From contig CAMIIP010000022.1 of the NCBI GenBank assembly GCA_946222285.1, forward strand, positions 1-26,518: DNA of 26,518 nucleotides, written 5' to 3'. Within the stretch, counting starts at the first letter, position 1. Each line of letters opens with the position of its first letter. A program made the position numbers and the translations under genes. Positions 7,711-17,021 of this stretch are shown piece by piece. Below the pieces are notes generated by a model, which was not told the DNA's origin, ran no database searches, and saw nothing but the letters and a program-made list of their open reading frames with translations. The DNA is from an uncultured Rothia sp. (GTDB lineage: Bacteria; Actinomycetota; Actinomycetes; Actinomycetales; Micrococcaceae).

Positions 7711-9423
7711 ATGGGTATCGCTTTCCAATTTGCTGCACGCTCTGACGTTGGTCGAGTGCGCTCAAAAAACGATGATTCCGCCTACGCTGGGCACTATCTC
7801 GCCGTGGTAGCAGACGGCATGGGAGGGCATGCTGGTGGCGATGTTGCCTCGGCAACCACCGTTTTAGATCTCACGCCCCTCGATCATTCAGGTTTTCACG
7901 GTTCTGCGGGCGTATACCTTGCCGACGAAATCACCAACGCCAACCTGATTATGAACGAGCTGGTAGATCTTGATCCTCGATTAGCGGGCATGGGAACCAC
8001 GTGTACCGCTTTGTTGGTTGACGGGCAAAATATTGAGCTGGCGCATATTGGCGACTCTCGCGCCTACCGCCTGCGCGAAGACGGCTTTGAACAAATCACC
8101 ACCGATCACACATTCGTGCATCGACTTCTTGAGGAAGGTCGAATCACACCGGAAGAAGCAGAGCGGCACCCTCACAAGAACGTCGTCATGCGCGTCCTAG
8201 GCGATGTTGATGCTTCCCCCGAGCTTGAACTTAAACGGTTAGATGCGGAAGTCGGCGAAAAGTGGGTTCTCAGTTCTGATGGTCTAGATACCGTGGTGGC
8301 AAACGCTGAAATCGAAGAGATTATGCGCTCCACCAACGATCTTCAAGAGATCACTGAGCGGCTCGTTAACCTAACTCTAGAACGTGGCGCGCCCGATAAC
8401 ATTACGGTGGTAACACTTGCTGTTATTGATGAAGATACACTCTCGCAGGCAGTTACCTCTCCTCAGCCTATTATTCCGATCCGGCAATATACTGCTGAGG
8501 GTGAATTCTTGGGAGAGATTTACCCCTCGTCGAATATGGAAGAAAACGGCGAGGCTGAGGTCACTTTTGAGCATAGAGAGGGCGAGAACGCAGAGGAAGG
8601 GTCTTCCCGTAACACCTGGCGTCGTCGTCTTCCGGGTAACGTCAAGCTGCGTCACGCCGTCAGCCAAGGTAAGTGGCGTGGAGAGTCGTTCTCAGACGGC
8701 GTTCTGAACATGATGACCGAATCAGCAGGGCTTGATGATCCACCCGAAGACGATTCAGACGTTTCAGCCGCCATCCTACGCAAAGAGCTGGACAAGCGCC
8801 CTCACCGCATTGTGGGTGCTGCGGCTAACGCCACTAACACCGGTATGATTCCGGCGGTTACGCACCGCACGCTAGAACGTCGAGCAACACTTGCGAAAAC
8901 CGAGCATCCAGATCCTGTAGAAGATCCTACGGAACTTCCTGAAGAGATTCGCGCGGTACTTAACGACGAAGACGATTCGAAACCCAAGCGTGCCAAATGG
9001 CCACTTCGAATTTTTACCGGATTGCTCATTGTAGGTGTGCTTATTGCCAGCATTATGACCTTCTTCTCATGGGTTTCTCATCAGTACTATGTAGGCGTGA
9101 ACAACAATAAAGTAGCGATTTTCAACGGAATCCCGCAATCGGTAGGCCCCTTGCATTTCTATGAGGTGATTGAAGAGAGCGATGTTGAAGTCGCTGATTT
9201 ACCTGAGTATTCCCAGTCGCTAGTGAATAGTACTATCACCGCACAGAGCCTTGAAGAGACCCACCAAATCGTCAGTAATCTTGAAGCGCAAACTAAGACG
9301 CCTGGCAGTAATGAAAGCTCTCCCGGCACAAGTGCTTCTCCCAGCGCGAGCGCTTCTTCCAGCTCGGGAACAGTAACTGTCGTTAAGCCAAGCGCGAGTG
9401 CATCGGAGACTTCCCGTGACTAG
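7711..9423 (+). CDS. pstP: PstP, PP2C-type Ser/Thr phosphatase with one membrane segment
   Basis: The product is 570 residues. The PP2C domain (about 1-238) shows VRSKNDDS with D21, VADGMGGHAGG with D35, GMGTTCTAL, HIGDSRAYRL, LSSDGLD and DNITVVTL, which are the two-metal site residues. It reverses phosphorylation by PknA and PknB on the kinases and on division proteins. A long, acidic, probably unstructured cytoplasmic stretch of about 190 residues follows, then one membrane helix (about 430-452) and an outside domain ending in a Ser/Ala-rich tail. The known mycobacterial enzyme has a much shorter linker. The last 8 bases overlap the rodA start. Confidence 0.95.
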   Translation: MGIAFQFAARSDVGRVRSKNDDSAYAGHYLAVVADGMGGHAGGDVASATTVLDLTPLDHSGFHGSAGVYLADEITNANLIMNELVDLDPRLAGMGTTCTALLVDGQNIELAHIGDSRAYRLREDGFEQITTDHTFVHRLLEEGRITPEEAERHPHKNVVMRVLGDVDASPELELKRLDAEVGEKWVLSSDGLDTVVANAEIEEIMRSTNDLQEITERLVNLTLERGAPDNITVVTLAVIDEDTLSQAVTSPQPIIPIRQYTAEGEFLGEIYPSSNMEENGEAEVTFEHREGENAEEGSSRNTWRRRLPGNVKLRHAVSQGKWRGESFSDGVLNMMTESAGLDDPPEDDSDVSAAILRKELDKRPHRIVGAAANATNTGMIPAVTHRTLERRATLAKTEHPDPVEDPTELPEEIRAVLNDEDDSKPKRAKWPLRIFTGLLIVGVLIASIMTFFSWVSHQYYVGVNNNKVAIFNGIPQSVGPLHFYEVIEESDVEVADLPEYSQSLVNSTITAQSLEETHQIVSNLEAQTKTPGSNESSPGTSASPSASASSSSGTVTVVKPSASASETSRD

Positions 9424-10879
9424 ATTTTTAGGTTTTATTGGTGGCACCGAAGCGGCTTCACCGAGAGCACGGCGTATAACCGAGTTTTTTCTTACCGCAC
9501 TTGGTGTAGCTATCTGCCCTATCAGCATGTGGCTCATTGACCCGCAAGCGATTGCTGATGGCGGTACAACGTGGTTACTGGCAACGGCGGTTTTGGGTAT
9601 CGGCGCGCTCCTTATCCACGTGGTGCTCTACATTCGTGCCCGCTACGCTGACCCTTTTATTCTGCCGGTTGTGGTAGCTCTGAACGGTATTGGTCTGGCG
9701 ATGATTTACCGCATTGACCTCACAACAACAGCAAACGCCGGAGCCACCCAAATTATGTGGACGGGTGTGGCAATGGTAGCCGCGTCTGTAACCTTGTTCT
9801 TTCTCAAGGATCACAAGGTATTACGAAAAATTACTTATACTTCGCTGGGCGTTTCGCTAATTCTTCTAGTGCTACCGCTTCTACCCTTCATCGGTGTGGA
9901 GATTAACGGTGCCCGCATTTGGGTATCTCTTGCAGGGCGCACTTTCCAGCCCGGTGAAATTGCGAAGATTGCGTTGGCAATTTTCTTTGCCGGTTATCTT
10001 TCTACCCACCGTGATTTGATCTTGCTGGCGGGCAAAAAAATTGGTCCTGTACGTTTGCCCCGCTTTCGTGATTTGGCTCCGATGTTTATTGCCTGGCTCA
10101 TCAGCATTGGTGTGCTGGTGCTGCAGAAGGATTTGGGGTCGGCGATTCTTTTCTTTGGTCTCTTTCTTTCCATGCTCTATTTGGCGACAGGTCGTACCAC
10201 TTGGGTTGCGCTCGGTCTGATGTTTGTGGCTGTAGGTGGTGTGCTTGCCTACAACTTCATCAGTCACGTTCATTACCGTATTTACGCTTGGCATCATGCT
10301 TTTGACCCAGAAGTTTATAACCAACCCTATGGCGGCTCTGGGCAGGTGATCCAGGGACTCTTTGGGCTTGCCTCCGGCGGTTTATTCGGTAGAGGATGGG
10401 GTAATGGTCGCCCTGATTTGGTCGCATACTCCAACTCAGACATGATTATCACCGCTCTAGGTGAAGAGCTCGGACTTCTAGGCGTAGGCGCAATTTTAAT
10501 GCTCTTCCTCGTGCTGGTAACGCGCGGTATGCGAGCGGCTCTGGGCACTCCCGATGCTTTTGGCAAGCTGCTTGCATCGGGTCTTTCGATGGTCCTGGTC
10601 TTGCAGCTACTCGTCGTCGTCGGCGGTGTTACCCGCCTTATTCCGCTCACAGGTCTAACTACACCGTTTATGTCTGCTGGCGGCTCGTCTTTGCTAGCTA
10701 ACTGGGTGATTATTGCTCTGCTACTGGCTATTTCTCATTCGGCGCGAGCACCATACGTCATTGAAACCTACGACGATTTGCCAGAAAGTATTGATCGTCA
10801 AGGTGAAGGTGACGGCGCTACCAGCGTTATCTCGCGTATTAGTGAAGGGTCTGTTCGGGGAGGAGACGCTCGTGAATAA
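9416..10879 (+). CDS. rodA: RodA/FtsW-family SEDS glycosyltransferase
   Basis: The product is about 487 residues with ten or more membrane helices. It is a SEDS peptidoglycan polymerase working with the PbpA transpeptidase. Family signals are FKDHK, GRTFQPGEIAKIAL, LVLQKDLGSAILFF, GSGQVIQGLFGLASGGLFGRG, ALGEELGLLG and the end motif TPFMSAGGSSLLANW. I chose GTG 9416, which overlaps the pstP stop and has GGAG 8 bases upstream, over the in-frame GTG at 9398. A cytoplasmic hydrophilic tail follows the last helix. It overlaps pbpA by 8 bases, so the two are likely translationally coupled. Confidence 0.95.
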   Translation: MTRFLGFIGGTEAASPRARRITEFFLTALGVAICPISMWLIDPQAIADGGTTWLLATAVLGIGALLIHVVLYIRARYADPFILPVVVALNGIGLAMIYRIDLTTTANAGATQIMWTGVAMVAASVTLFFLKDHKVLRKITYTSLGVSLILLVLPLLPFIGVEINGARIWVSLAGRTFQPGEIAKIALAIFFAGYLSTHRDLILLAGKKIGPVRLPRFRDLAPMFIAWLISIGVLVLQKDLGSAILFFGLFLSMLYLATGRTTWVALGLMFVAVGGVLAYNFISHVHYRIYAWHHAFDPEVYNQPYGGSGQVIQGLFGLASGGLFGRGWGNGRPDLVAYSNSDMIITALGEELGLLGVGAILMLFLVLVTRGMRAALGTPDAFGKLLASGLSMVLVLQLLVVVGGVTRLIPLTGLTTPFMSAGGSSLLANWVIIALLLAISHSARAPYVIETYDDLPESIDRQGEGDGATSVISRISEGSVRGGDARE

Positions 10880-12317
10880 AGCTATTCGTCGCGCCTGGCT
10901 CGCTGCCTCGTGTGTGTTTGTATTATTGGTAGGTTCGCTTTCCTATATTCAGTTTTTCGATGCCAAGCGGCTGGGTGAAAATGGATGGAATTCTCGTGGA
11001 TTGTATGAGAGCTATGGTTCTCAGCGCGGGGCGATTGTGGTAGATGGTACAGAGATTGCTTCCTCCGTTTCCTCCAAAGACGGCTACGATTTCCAGCGAA
11101 CCTACTCCGATCCTGAAGTTTATGCTTCCTTGACCGGTTATTTCTCTTCAATTTATGGGGCCACCGGTATGGAATCTGCGATGAATGAGGATCTTGCAGG
11201 CACCTCTGACCGCCAGTTCTACGATCGTCTTTCGCAGATGTTTAGCGGTAATTCGGCTCAGGGTGCAACAGTGGAGTTGACGGTAAATTCTCAGCTACAG
11301 CAACTGGCCTACCAGCTCTTGCAAGGTCGCAAAGGCTCAATCGTGGCGATGAATCCAAAGACAGGTGAGATTTTGGCGATGGTCAGCTCCCCTTCTTACG
11401 ATCCGAATGCTCTTTCTTCGCATAATAATGAGTCGGTTCTGGCTGCCTATCAGCAGCTCAATGAAGATGCTGACCGTCCGCTCCTTAATCGTTCTATCGG
11501 CGGCGATACGTATGCTCCCGGTTCAACTTTCAAGATTATTGATGCGGTAGCCGCTCTAGAGTCAGGTAAATACACGAAAGATTCGGTTATTCCGAACCCG
11601 CAAGACCTTCCTTTGCCCGGCACAAACGCTACCCTCCCTAACTATGTGAACGGTCAGTGTGCAACCCGCACCGAAGCCACCATAGAATGGGCTTTAGCAC
11701 AGTCGTGTAATACTCCTTTCGCTCAGATCGCAATGAACCTGGGAGGAGATAAAATTGCAAAGACTGCCGAGAATTTTGGGTATAGGGATTCTTCGCTCAC
11801 CATTCCGCTTTCTGTCTCTGAATCTGTTTTTCCTTCGAATATGACAGATAGCCAGTTAGCTCAGGCATCAATTGGTCAGTACGACGTCAAAACGACCCCC
11901 TTGCAGGTTGCTATGATGTCTGCTGCAATTGCCAATGATGGTGTGCAGATGAAGCCTAATCTGATTCGGTCAGTAAAATCTCATAATCTCAGTACGCTGT
12001 ATGAGTTTTCTGAAGAGAAACTGAGATCCTCAACCTCTGCAGATAACGCTCGGCAGGTGAAAGAATGGATGGTAAATGACGTGGATAACGGCATTGCTTC
12101 CGCTGCTCAAGTTAATGGCGTGAAAGTAGCGGGTAAAACCGGTACTGCGGAAATTGGTAGTACCGGGTTTAACAATGCGTGGTTTACGGGCTTTGCCCCT
12201 GCAGACGATCCGCAGGTTGCAGTAGCGGTCGTATATGAAGGTGTTAATACCGCCGAGGGAGCATCACTCGCAACTCCCGCGGCGAAACAAATTTTTGAGG
12301 CGGTGTTGAACAGGTGA
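10872..12317 (+). CDS. pbpA: PbpA, class B penicillin-binding protein
   Basis: The product is 481 residues: a short cytoplasmic part, one membrane anchor (about 8-28), a dimerisation/pedestal region and a transpeptidase domain. The three active-site motifs are present: PGSTFK (nucleophile Ser near 218), SCN (near 278) and KTGTAEIG (near 421). It cross-links the glycan made by RodA. I chose GTG 10872 because GGGGAGGAG lies just upstream and the family begins with NKAIRR. The longer frame upstream only overlaps rodA. The stop overlaps the pknA GTG by 4 bases. Confidence 0.95.
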   Translation: MNKAIRRAWLAASCVFVLLVGSLSYIQFFDAKRLGENGWNSRGLYESYGSQRGAIVVDGTEIASSVSSKDGYDFQRTYSDPEVYASLTGYFSSIYGATGMESAMNEDLAGTSDRQFYDRLSQMFSGNSAQGATVELTVNSQLQQLAYQLLQGRKGSIVAMNPKTGEILAMVSSPSYDPNALSSHNNESVLAAYQQLNEDADRPLLNRSIGGDTYAPGSTFKIIDAVAALESGKYTKDSVIPNPQDLPLPGTNATLPNYVNGQCATRTEATIEWALAQSCNTPFAQIAMNLGGDKIAKTAENFGYRDSSLTIPLSVSESVFPSNMTDSQLAQASIGQYDVKTTPLQVAMMSAAIANDGVQMKPNLIRSVKSHNLSTLYEFSEEKLRSSTSADNARQVKEWMVNDVDNGIASAAQVNGVKVAGKTGTAEIGSTGFNNAWFTGFAPADDPQVAVAVVYEGVNTAEGASLATPAAKQIFEAVLNR

Positions 12318-14044
12318 GACCCTCAACTGATACAACCTTAGGCGGACGTTACGATCTAACCGAACGTATTGCTGTTGGCGGCATGGGTGAGGTATGGAAA
12401 GCTCGCGATAAGGTTCTAGGGCGCGTTGTTGCGGTCAAGATTCTAAAAGAGGAATATACCGGTGATCCCGGCTTCCTTGAGCGCTTCCGCGCAGAAGCGC
12501 GCCATACCGCTCTACTCAACCACCCTGGTATAGCGAATGTCTATGACTACGGTGAAGAAGACGGTTCGGCTTATCTGGTGATGGAGCTTGTTCCGGGCAA
12601 TCCCTTGTCTGCGATTATTGAGAAGGAACGTAAGCTCGATTCCGATCGTATTCTCAATTTCCTAGCTCAGACTGCTCGGGCGCTTGCTGCTGCCCACGCA
12701 CAGGGTCTGGTACATCGCGATGTCAAGCCCGGTAACCTTATTATCACTCCCGATGACCGGGTAAAAGTCACCGATTTTGGTATCGCCCGCTTAGCTGATC
12801 AGGTTCCGTTGACCGCTACAGGTCAGGTCATGGGTACAGCACAGTATCTTGCCCCTGAGCAGGCAACGGGTCAGCAGGCAACGGCATCATCAGATATGTA
12901 TTCGCTGGGTATTATCGGCTATGAGTGCTTATCGGGCCGCCGCCCCTTTACCGGGGAATCGCAGATTGCGATTGCGTTGGCTCAGGTAAATGATCCGCCT
13001 CCGGCGCTACCTGCCAAGGTTCCTGCCCCTGTAGCGGCATTGATTATGTGCCTGCTATCGAAAGATCCAGCGGAGCGCCCCAAGAGCGCAACCGCTTTAG
13101 CTTCAGCGATTGATGCGATTCGCAGGGGTGACATTTCCGCAGCTATTAAGGCTGTTCCTACCCTGGGCCATTTCTTGCCCGAGGGTGCTAATACGCCCTC
13201 TACACAGACGATGACGGCGCCTACCGCTGTGGCGCCGGTAGCAAAGCGATTTGGTTCGGGTCAGAAGCAAAATTCTCAGCCCAGCACCGCTGAGATGCCC
13301 GTGGTGACGCCGGGGCAGCCTACTGGTTCTCGCCCGGCGGTGCAACAGCCTCAGAAGAAAAAACCATATGTGCTCTGGGTTGCTCTCTTGCTTGTTCTGG
13401 TGCTCCTTGGCATCGGTGTTTGGTGGATGATGGCTACTCAAAACTCCTCCCCCACCTCTGATACAAGTAGCTCTCCTACAGCCTCAAGTACGGTCTCTAC
13501 CGCGGAAGCGTCTACTGCTAGCCCCGAGGGGGAAGAAACAGCAGCCGATACCGAGCAGACCGTTACTATTGACCCGGCAGCTTACCAAGGTCGCAAGGTT
13601 GAAGAGGTAACCAATGAGCTCGTTAATCAGGGTCTTTCTCCAAAGACTACGGGAGTAGCTTCTAATCAGGCTGCTGATACCGTTCTTTCTGTCTCACCTA
13701 CGGGAGCGGTGAAAGTGGGTAGCACAATTACCATTGAGTATTCAACCGGGCCGCAACCGGTCACTCTGCCTTCTAACCTTGTGGGTATGAATAGCGATGT
13801 GGCTTCTAACGAGTTATCTCAGCTCGGCATAAATGTGAATATTCATAAAGAAGAATCTAGTTCTGCCGCACCCAACACCGTGTTACGAACCGATCCAGCC
13901 CCTGGCTCTCAGGTAGAGGTTGGTAGTAGCATAGATGTTTACGTTGCCATTGCACCTGCTGCTTCCGAATCTGCCAGCCCGCAAGCCTCGGCTACTGCTT
14001 CGGAGGAGCCCTCTGCTTCCGCTTCTGCTACTCCCTCGAACTAA
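12314..14044 (+). CDS. pknA: PknA, membrane Ser/Thr kinase carrying two PASTA-like repeats
   Basis: The product is 576 residues. The kinase domain (about 12-270) has the Gly loop VGGMGEVW, Lys42, HRDVKPGN with D136, DFG with D154 and the GTAQYLAPEQ activation segment. A Pro/Gln linker and one membrane helix (about 352-374) follow, then a Ser/Thr-rich spacer. Two PASTA-like repeats at about 416-480 and 481-547 come next, and a Ser/Ala tail ends the protein. Mycobacterial PknA has no PASTA part, so this form could sense cell-wall fragments itself. The start codon is GTG, overlapping the pbpA stop. Confidence 0.94.
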   Translation: MRPSTDTTLGGRYDLTERIAVGGMGEVWKARDKVLGRVVAVKILKEEYTGDPGFLERFRAEARHTALLNHPGIANVYDYGEEDGSAYLVMELVPGNPLSAIIEKERKLDSDRILNFLAQTARALAAAHAQGLVHRDVKPGNLIITPDDRVKVTDFGIARLADQVPLTATGQVMGTAQYLAPEQATGQQATASSDMYSLGIIGYECLSGRRPFTGESQIAIALAQVNDPPPALPAKVPAPVAALIMCLLSKDPAERPKSATALASAIDAIRRGDISAAIKAVPTLGHFLPEGANTPSTQTMTAPTAVAPVAKRFGSGQKQNSQPSTAEMPVVTPGQPTGSRPAVQQPQKKKPYVLWVALLLVLVLLGIGVWWMMATQNSSPTSDTSSSPTASSTVSTAEASTASPEGEETAADTEQTVTIDPAAYQGRKVEEVTNELVNQGLSPKTTGVASNQAADTVLSVSPTGAVKVGSTITIEYSTGPQPVTLPSNLVGMNSDVASNELSQLGINVNIHKEESSSAAPNTVLRTDPAPGSQVEVGSSIDVYVAIAPAASESASPQASATASEEPSASASATPSN

Positions 14045-14059
14045 AATTTGGTGAATTAT

Positions 14060-16114
14060 ATGGAATTTTCGATTCCCGAAGTTATAGATCATCGTTACCG
14101 GGTCAATCAATCGATTGGCTCCGGGGCGATGGCAACCGTGTACTCAGCGGAAGATACCCGTTTGGGCCGCCGTGTTGCTCTGAAGATTTTGCGTCCGGAG
14201 CATCTCTCGGATAGCACCTTTCGCGCGCGTTTCCAGCGTGAGGCTGAATCTGTTGCTTCGCTTAACCACCCTAATATTGTGTCTGTCTACGATACGGGTA
14301 TTTTTGAATCTACTGTAAATGGAAATACCGTTCAGGTACCGTTCATGGTGATGGAGCTGTTGCAGGGGCAGACCCTTCGCTCACTCCTTTCAAAGCGCGG
14401 CGAACTTCCCGCTGCAGAAGCGGTTGCCTACGGCTCGCAAGTACTTGAAGCACTTGAATATGCGGCGAAGGCAGGAATTGTTCACCGCGATATTAAGCCT
14501 GCGAATGTTATGGTTTTGCCGCGCACTGATGAAGACATCTCTAAGAATCAGTTTGGCCAAATTAAGGTCATGGACTTTGGTATTGCTCGCGCACGAGAAG
14601 ATTCGAACGAAGCGCTAACGAAGGCAAATACCGTAATGGGTACTGCCCGTTACATTTCGCCGGAACAGGCTCGTGGCGAGACGGTTGATGCGAGAAGCGA
14701 TATTTATTCTGCTGCCTGCATGATTTACGAGATGCTCTGCGGCAGATCTCCCTTTAATGCTGATTCAAATGTTGATTTAGCAGGTAAGCACCTGAGCGAA
14801 AGTCCTCAACCTCCCAGCGAATATGCCGCACAGAGCATATCTCCGGCTCTTGACGCCGCTCTGCTCAAAGGGCTGCAGAAACCACGGCAGGATCGTTTTC
14901 AATCTGCAGATGCTTTCCGCCGGGAGCTCCTCGATGCTGAGGACGGTCAGGATTCGTATGTCTCCTATATAGGCGACGAAACCCAGCCCACCACGACCCT
15001 TCCATCAGAGGCTCCTACCGGTTCCATCGTTGCAAGCGCAGCCACCGGTGCGGCGGCAGGAGCAGCCGGTTACGCGGCGTCATCTGACGCCGATACCACT
15101 GCCCACGTTGAAGAAGCAGGGCTAGGTGGCTGGTTTGATAACGCGCAGTCTGAGTACACCGATGAAGAGTTGTACGAGTACGAGCGCAATGAAGCCGTGG
15201 CAAAAAAGAAACGACGCCGCCAAGCGTGGACTCGAGTGCTCACATGTATGCTCATTGCGGCTTTGGCGCTCTTCTCCATTGGCACCGTTCTGTATTACCA
15301 GAACGAGTTAAATAAAGTTCCTACCCACACGATGCCTGCTGTGCAAGGTATGAATCGAAATGAAGCTGCGGAGTCTCTTCACAACGACAATATTTTGGTG
15401 AAGTGGGAGGAGGAGTTCTCTGACAGTATCGATAAAGATGTGGTGATTAAGTCATCGCCGGTTGTAGGCACTGAAGTTGAAGAAGGAACGGAAGTTACTC
15501 TGACCGTTTCTAAGGGTCCTTCAAAGCTCTCGATTCCCGATAATTTGGCGGGGCAATCTGAAGCCTATGTACGTACTGCTTTGGAGAACGCTGGTTTTAA
15601 GGCTGGTAGAACATCAACCGTCAATAGCGCTTCTGTTCCTGCGGGCATGGTAGTAACAACCAACCCTGCTTCGGGCGAAAAAGCGGATGCCAATTCTACC
15701 GTTGATATCGTCCTCTCTACCGGCAAGGTTGAGGTTCCCAATGTTACGGGTCTGACTCGTGATGAGGCGATTGCTGCCCTATCTGCCCCTGAGGTTATGC
15801 TCAGTACCAATATCGAGACCGTACAGACAAGTACAGCAGCGGCTGGAACCGTTGTTTCGCAGAGTTCCGCGGCGGGTACTTCGATTGAGCAGGGTAGCAC
15901 GGTAACGATTAGTATCGCTCAAGCTCCCGTTGCGCCAGTCAATCCCGAGCCGCGTGCTAGCACAGGTACAGGTTCTACCGCGCCGGATCAGGGAGATTTG
16001 ACGCCGGGTGGAGACGCTTCACCGGCTCCTGAGCCTAGTACCTCAACTCCCGCAAATAAAAATACTCTGCCAGCTTCATCCAACCCATCGGCGTCCCCTC
16101 GGGGTAAAAACTAA
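14060..16114 (+). CDS. pknB: PknB, Ser/Thr kinase with three PASTA repeats
   Basis: The product is 684 residues. The kinase domain (about 12-290) has the Gly loop SGAMATVY, Lys42, HRDIKPAN with D144, MDFG with D172 and GTARYISPEQ. The juxtamembrane part contains an Ala/Gly-rich stretch (about 324-342), an acidic Tyr-rich segment and KKKRRR before the helix at 393-413. Outside are three PASTA repeats (about 421-486, 487-555, 556-622) and a Pro/Ser/Thr tail. It senses lipid II or muropeptides and controls growth and division. I chose ATG 14060 (GGTGA 5 bases upstream) over TTG 14048 and GTG 14051, which lack a ribosome site. It is the last gene of the operon. Confidence 0.95.
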   Translation: MEFSIPEVIDHRYRVNQSIGSGAMATVYSAEDTRLGRRVALKILRPEHLSDSTFRARFQREAESVASLNHPNIVSVYDTGIFESTVNGNTVQVPFMVMELLQGQTLRSLLSKRGELPAAEAVAYGSQVLEALEYAAKAGIVHRDIKPANVMVLPRTDEDISKNQFGQIKVMDFGIARAREDSNEALTKANTVMGTARYISPEQARGETVDARSDIYSAACMIYEMLCGRSPFNADSNVDLAGKHLSESPQPPSEYAAQSISPALDAALLKGLQKPRQDRFQSADAFRRELLDAEDGQDSYVSYIGDETQPTTTLPSEAPTGSIVASAATGAAAGAAGYAASSDADTTAHVEEAGLGGWFDNAQSEYTDEELYEYERNEAVAKKKRRRQAWTRVLTCMLIAALALFSIGTVLYYQNELNKVPTHTMPAVQGMNRNEAAESLHNDNILVKWEEEFSDSIDKDVVIKSSPVVGTEVEEGTEVTLTVSKGPSKLSIPDNLAGQSEAYVRTALENAGFKAGRTSTVNSASVPAGMVVTTNPASGEKADANSTVDIVLSTGKVEVPNVTGLTRDEAIAALSAPEVMLSTNIETVQTSTAAAGTVVSQSSAAGTSIEQGSTVTISIAQAPVAPVNPEPRASTGTGSTAPDQGDLTPGGDASPAPEPSTSTPANKNTLPASSNPSASPRGKN

Positions 16115-16120
16115 TCCTCC

Positions 16121-16134
16121 GAGGGGCGCCCCTC
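16121..16134. terminator. GC-rich palindrome between convergent pknB and pabA
   Basis: A perfect 14-base palindrome (GAGGGGCGCCCCTC) sits 6 bases after the pknB stop. It can form only a 5-bp stem and has no close T run on either strand, so it is at best a weak bidirectional terminator. Confidence 0.35.
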
Positions 16135-16156
16135 CCCTGGTTCTAGGAGTCTATTT

Positions 16157-16792
16157 TTAGGATTCGATGAGGGGCGAGAGGGTTTTAGCGTGTTCAGCGG
16201 CGCCTTCTAGTCCTAGGCTTTCTAGCCAGTTTCCGAGCATAAGATAGCCACCTTCAGTGAGTACCGATTCGGGGTGGAACTGCACGCCATGCATGGGAGC
16301 GCTCTTGTGCGCCAGCCCCATGATGATTCCGTTCTCGGTGCTTGAGGTAACCTCTAGCTCGGCTGGCATTGTTTCGGGTACGACGGCGAGGCTGTGGTAA
16401 CGCGTGGCGGTGAAAGGACTTGGTACGTCCTTGAAAACCGATTGGTTTTCATGAACCAGTTGTGAGGTTTTACCGTGCATGAGCTCGGGTGCATGAGTTA
16501 CGGTTCCGCCGAAGGCTTCGGCGATGGCCTGGTGCCCCAGGCACACACCCAGAAGCGGCTTCTGTTTCTCTGCCGCCCATTTGATAACGTCAATAATTAC
16601 TCCAGCATCTACGGGTGCGCCCGGGCCGGGAGAGACAAGCACGCCGTCATGTTGTGAAGCCAATTCGTAGGCTTCTTCGGCCGTCGCATCGTCGTTACGG
16701 ATGACCGTTACTTCGGCGCCGAGCTGTTCGAGATAGCCGACAAGAGTGAACACGAAGCTGTCGTAGTTATCAATGACGAGAATTTTAGTCAT
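16157..16792 (-). CDS. pabA: Glutamine amidotransferase subunit of aminodeoxychorismate/anthranilate synthase
   Basis: The product is 211 residues. It releases ammonia from glutamine for chorismate amination, leading to folate (PabA) or tryptophan (TrpG). The class I amidotransferase motifs are complete: NYDSFV at the start, SPGPGAP, GVCLGHQ with nucleophile C84, and HGVQFHPES with H173 and E175. ATG 16792 is preceded by AAGGAAG, and the longer frame upstream overlaps the next gene without family similarity. No synthase large subunit is in the window, so the folate or tryptophan role cannot be decided here. The gene is convergent with pknB, as in mycobacteria, where it is called trpG. Confidence 0.92.
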   Translation of the reverse strand: MTKILVIDNYDSFVFTLVGYLEQLGAEVTVIRNDDATAEEAYELASQHDGVLVSPGPGAPVDAGVIIDVIKWAAEKQKPLLGVCLGHQAIAEAFGGTVTHAPELMHGKTSQLVHENQSVFKDVPSPFTATRYHSLAVVPETMPAELEVTSSTENGIIMGLAHKSAPMHGVQFHPESVLTEGGYLMLGNWLESLGLEGAAEHAKTLSPLIES

Positions 16793-16833
16793 AGCTTCCT
16801 TCAAAAATCTGAGATATGTAGAGGCGAGTGTAC

Positions 16834-16995
16834 CTAGTGGTCTATGGTGACGTCGTGGTAGAAAGGACTGTATTCCACAAAGGCTGGGAATACGTATTCC
16901 ATGAGACACCAGACCACTAGCGCAATAAGGGCAATTGCGATAAGAAGACGCAGCCAAAAGGGGCCGGGCAGGTGTCTAAAGATCCATCCGTACAT
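16834..16995 (-). CDS. Small membrane protein of the crgA-pabA region (53 residues)
   Basis: The product begins MYGWIFRHLPGPFWLR, then has a single hydrophobic helix (about 15-34) and a short outside end with FVEYSPFYHDVT. Similar tiny proteins with a Y-x-W-I-x-R-x-LPGP start occur at this place in other actinobacteria. I recognise the pattern but know no function. AAGG lies 6 bases before the ATG. It sits between the sortase (27 bases upstream) and pabA (42 bases downstream) on the same strand, so the three probably share a transcript. Confidence 0.75.
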   Translation of the reverse strand: MYGWIFRHLPGPFWLRLLIAIALIALVVWCLMEYVFPAFVEYSPFYHDVTIDH

Positions 16996-17021
16996 GGGTT
17001 ACCTTACTCTTTGTGCTGGGG

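Noticed and set aside
10713..10871. Upstream extension of pbpA inside rodA
   Set aside because: It overlaps the end of rodA in another frame, and a strong ribosome site marks GTG 10872.
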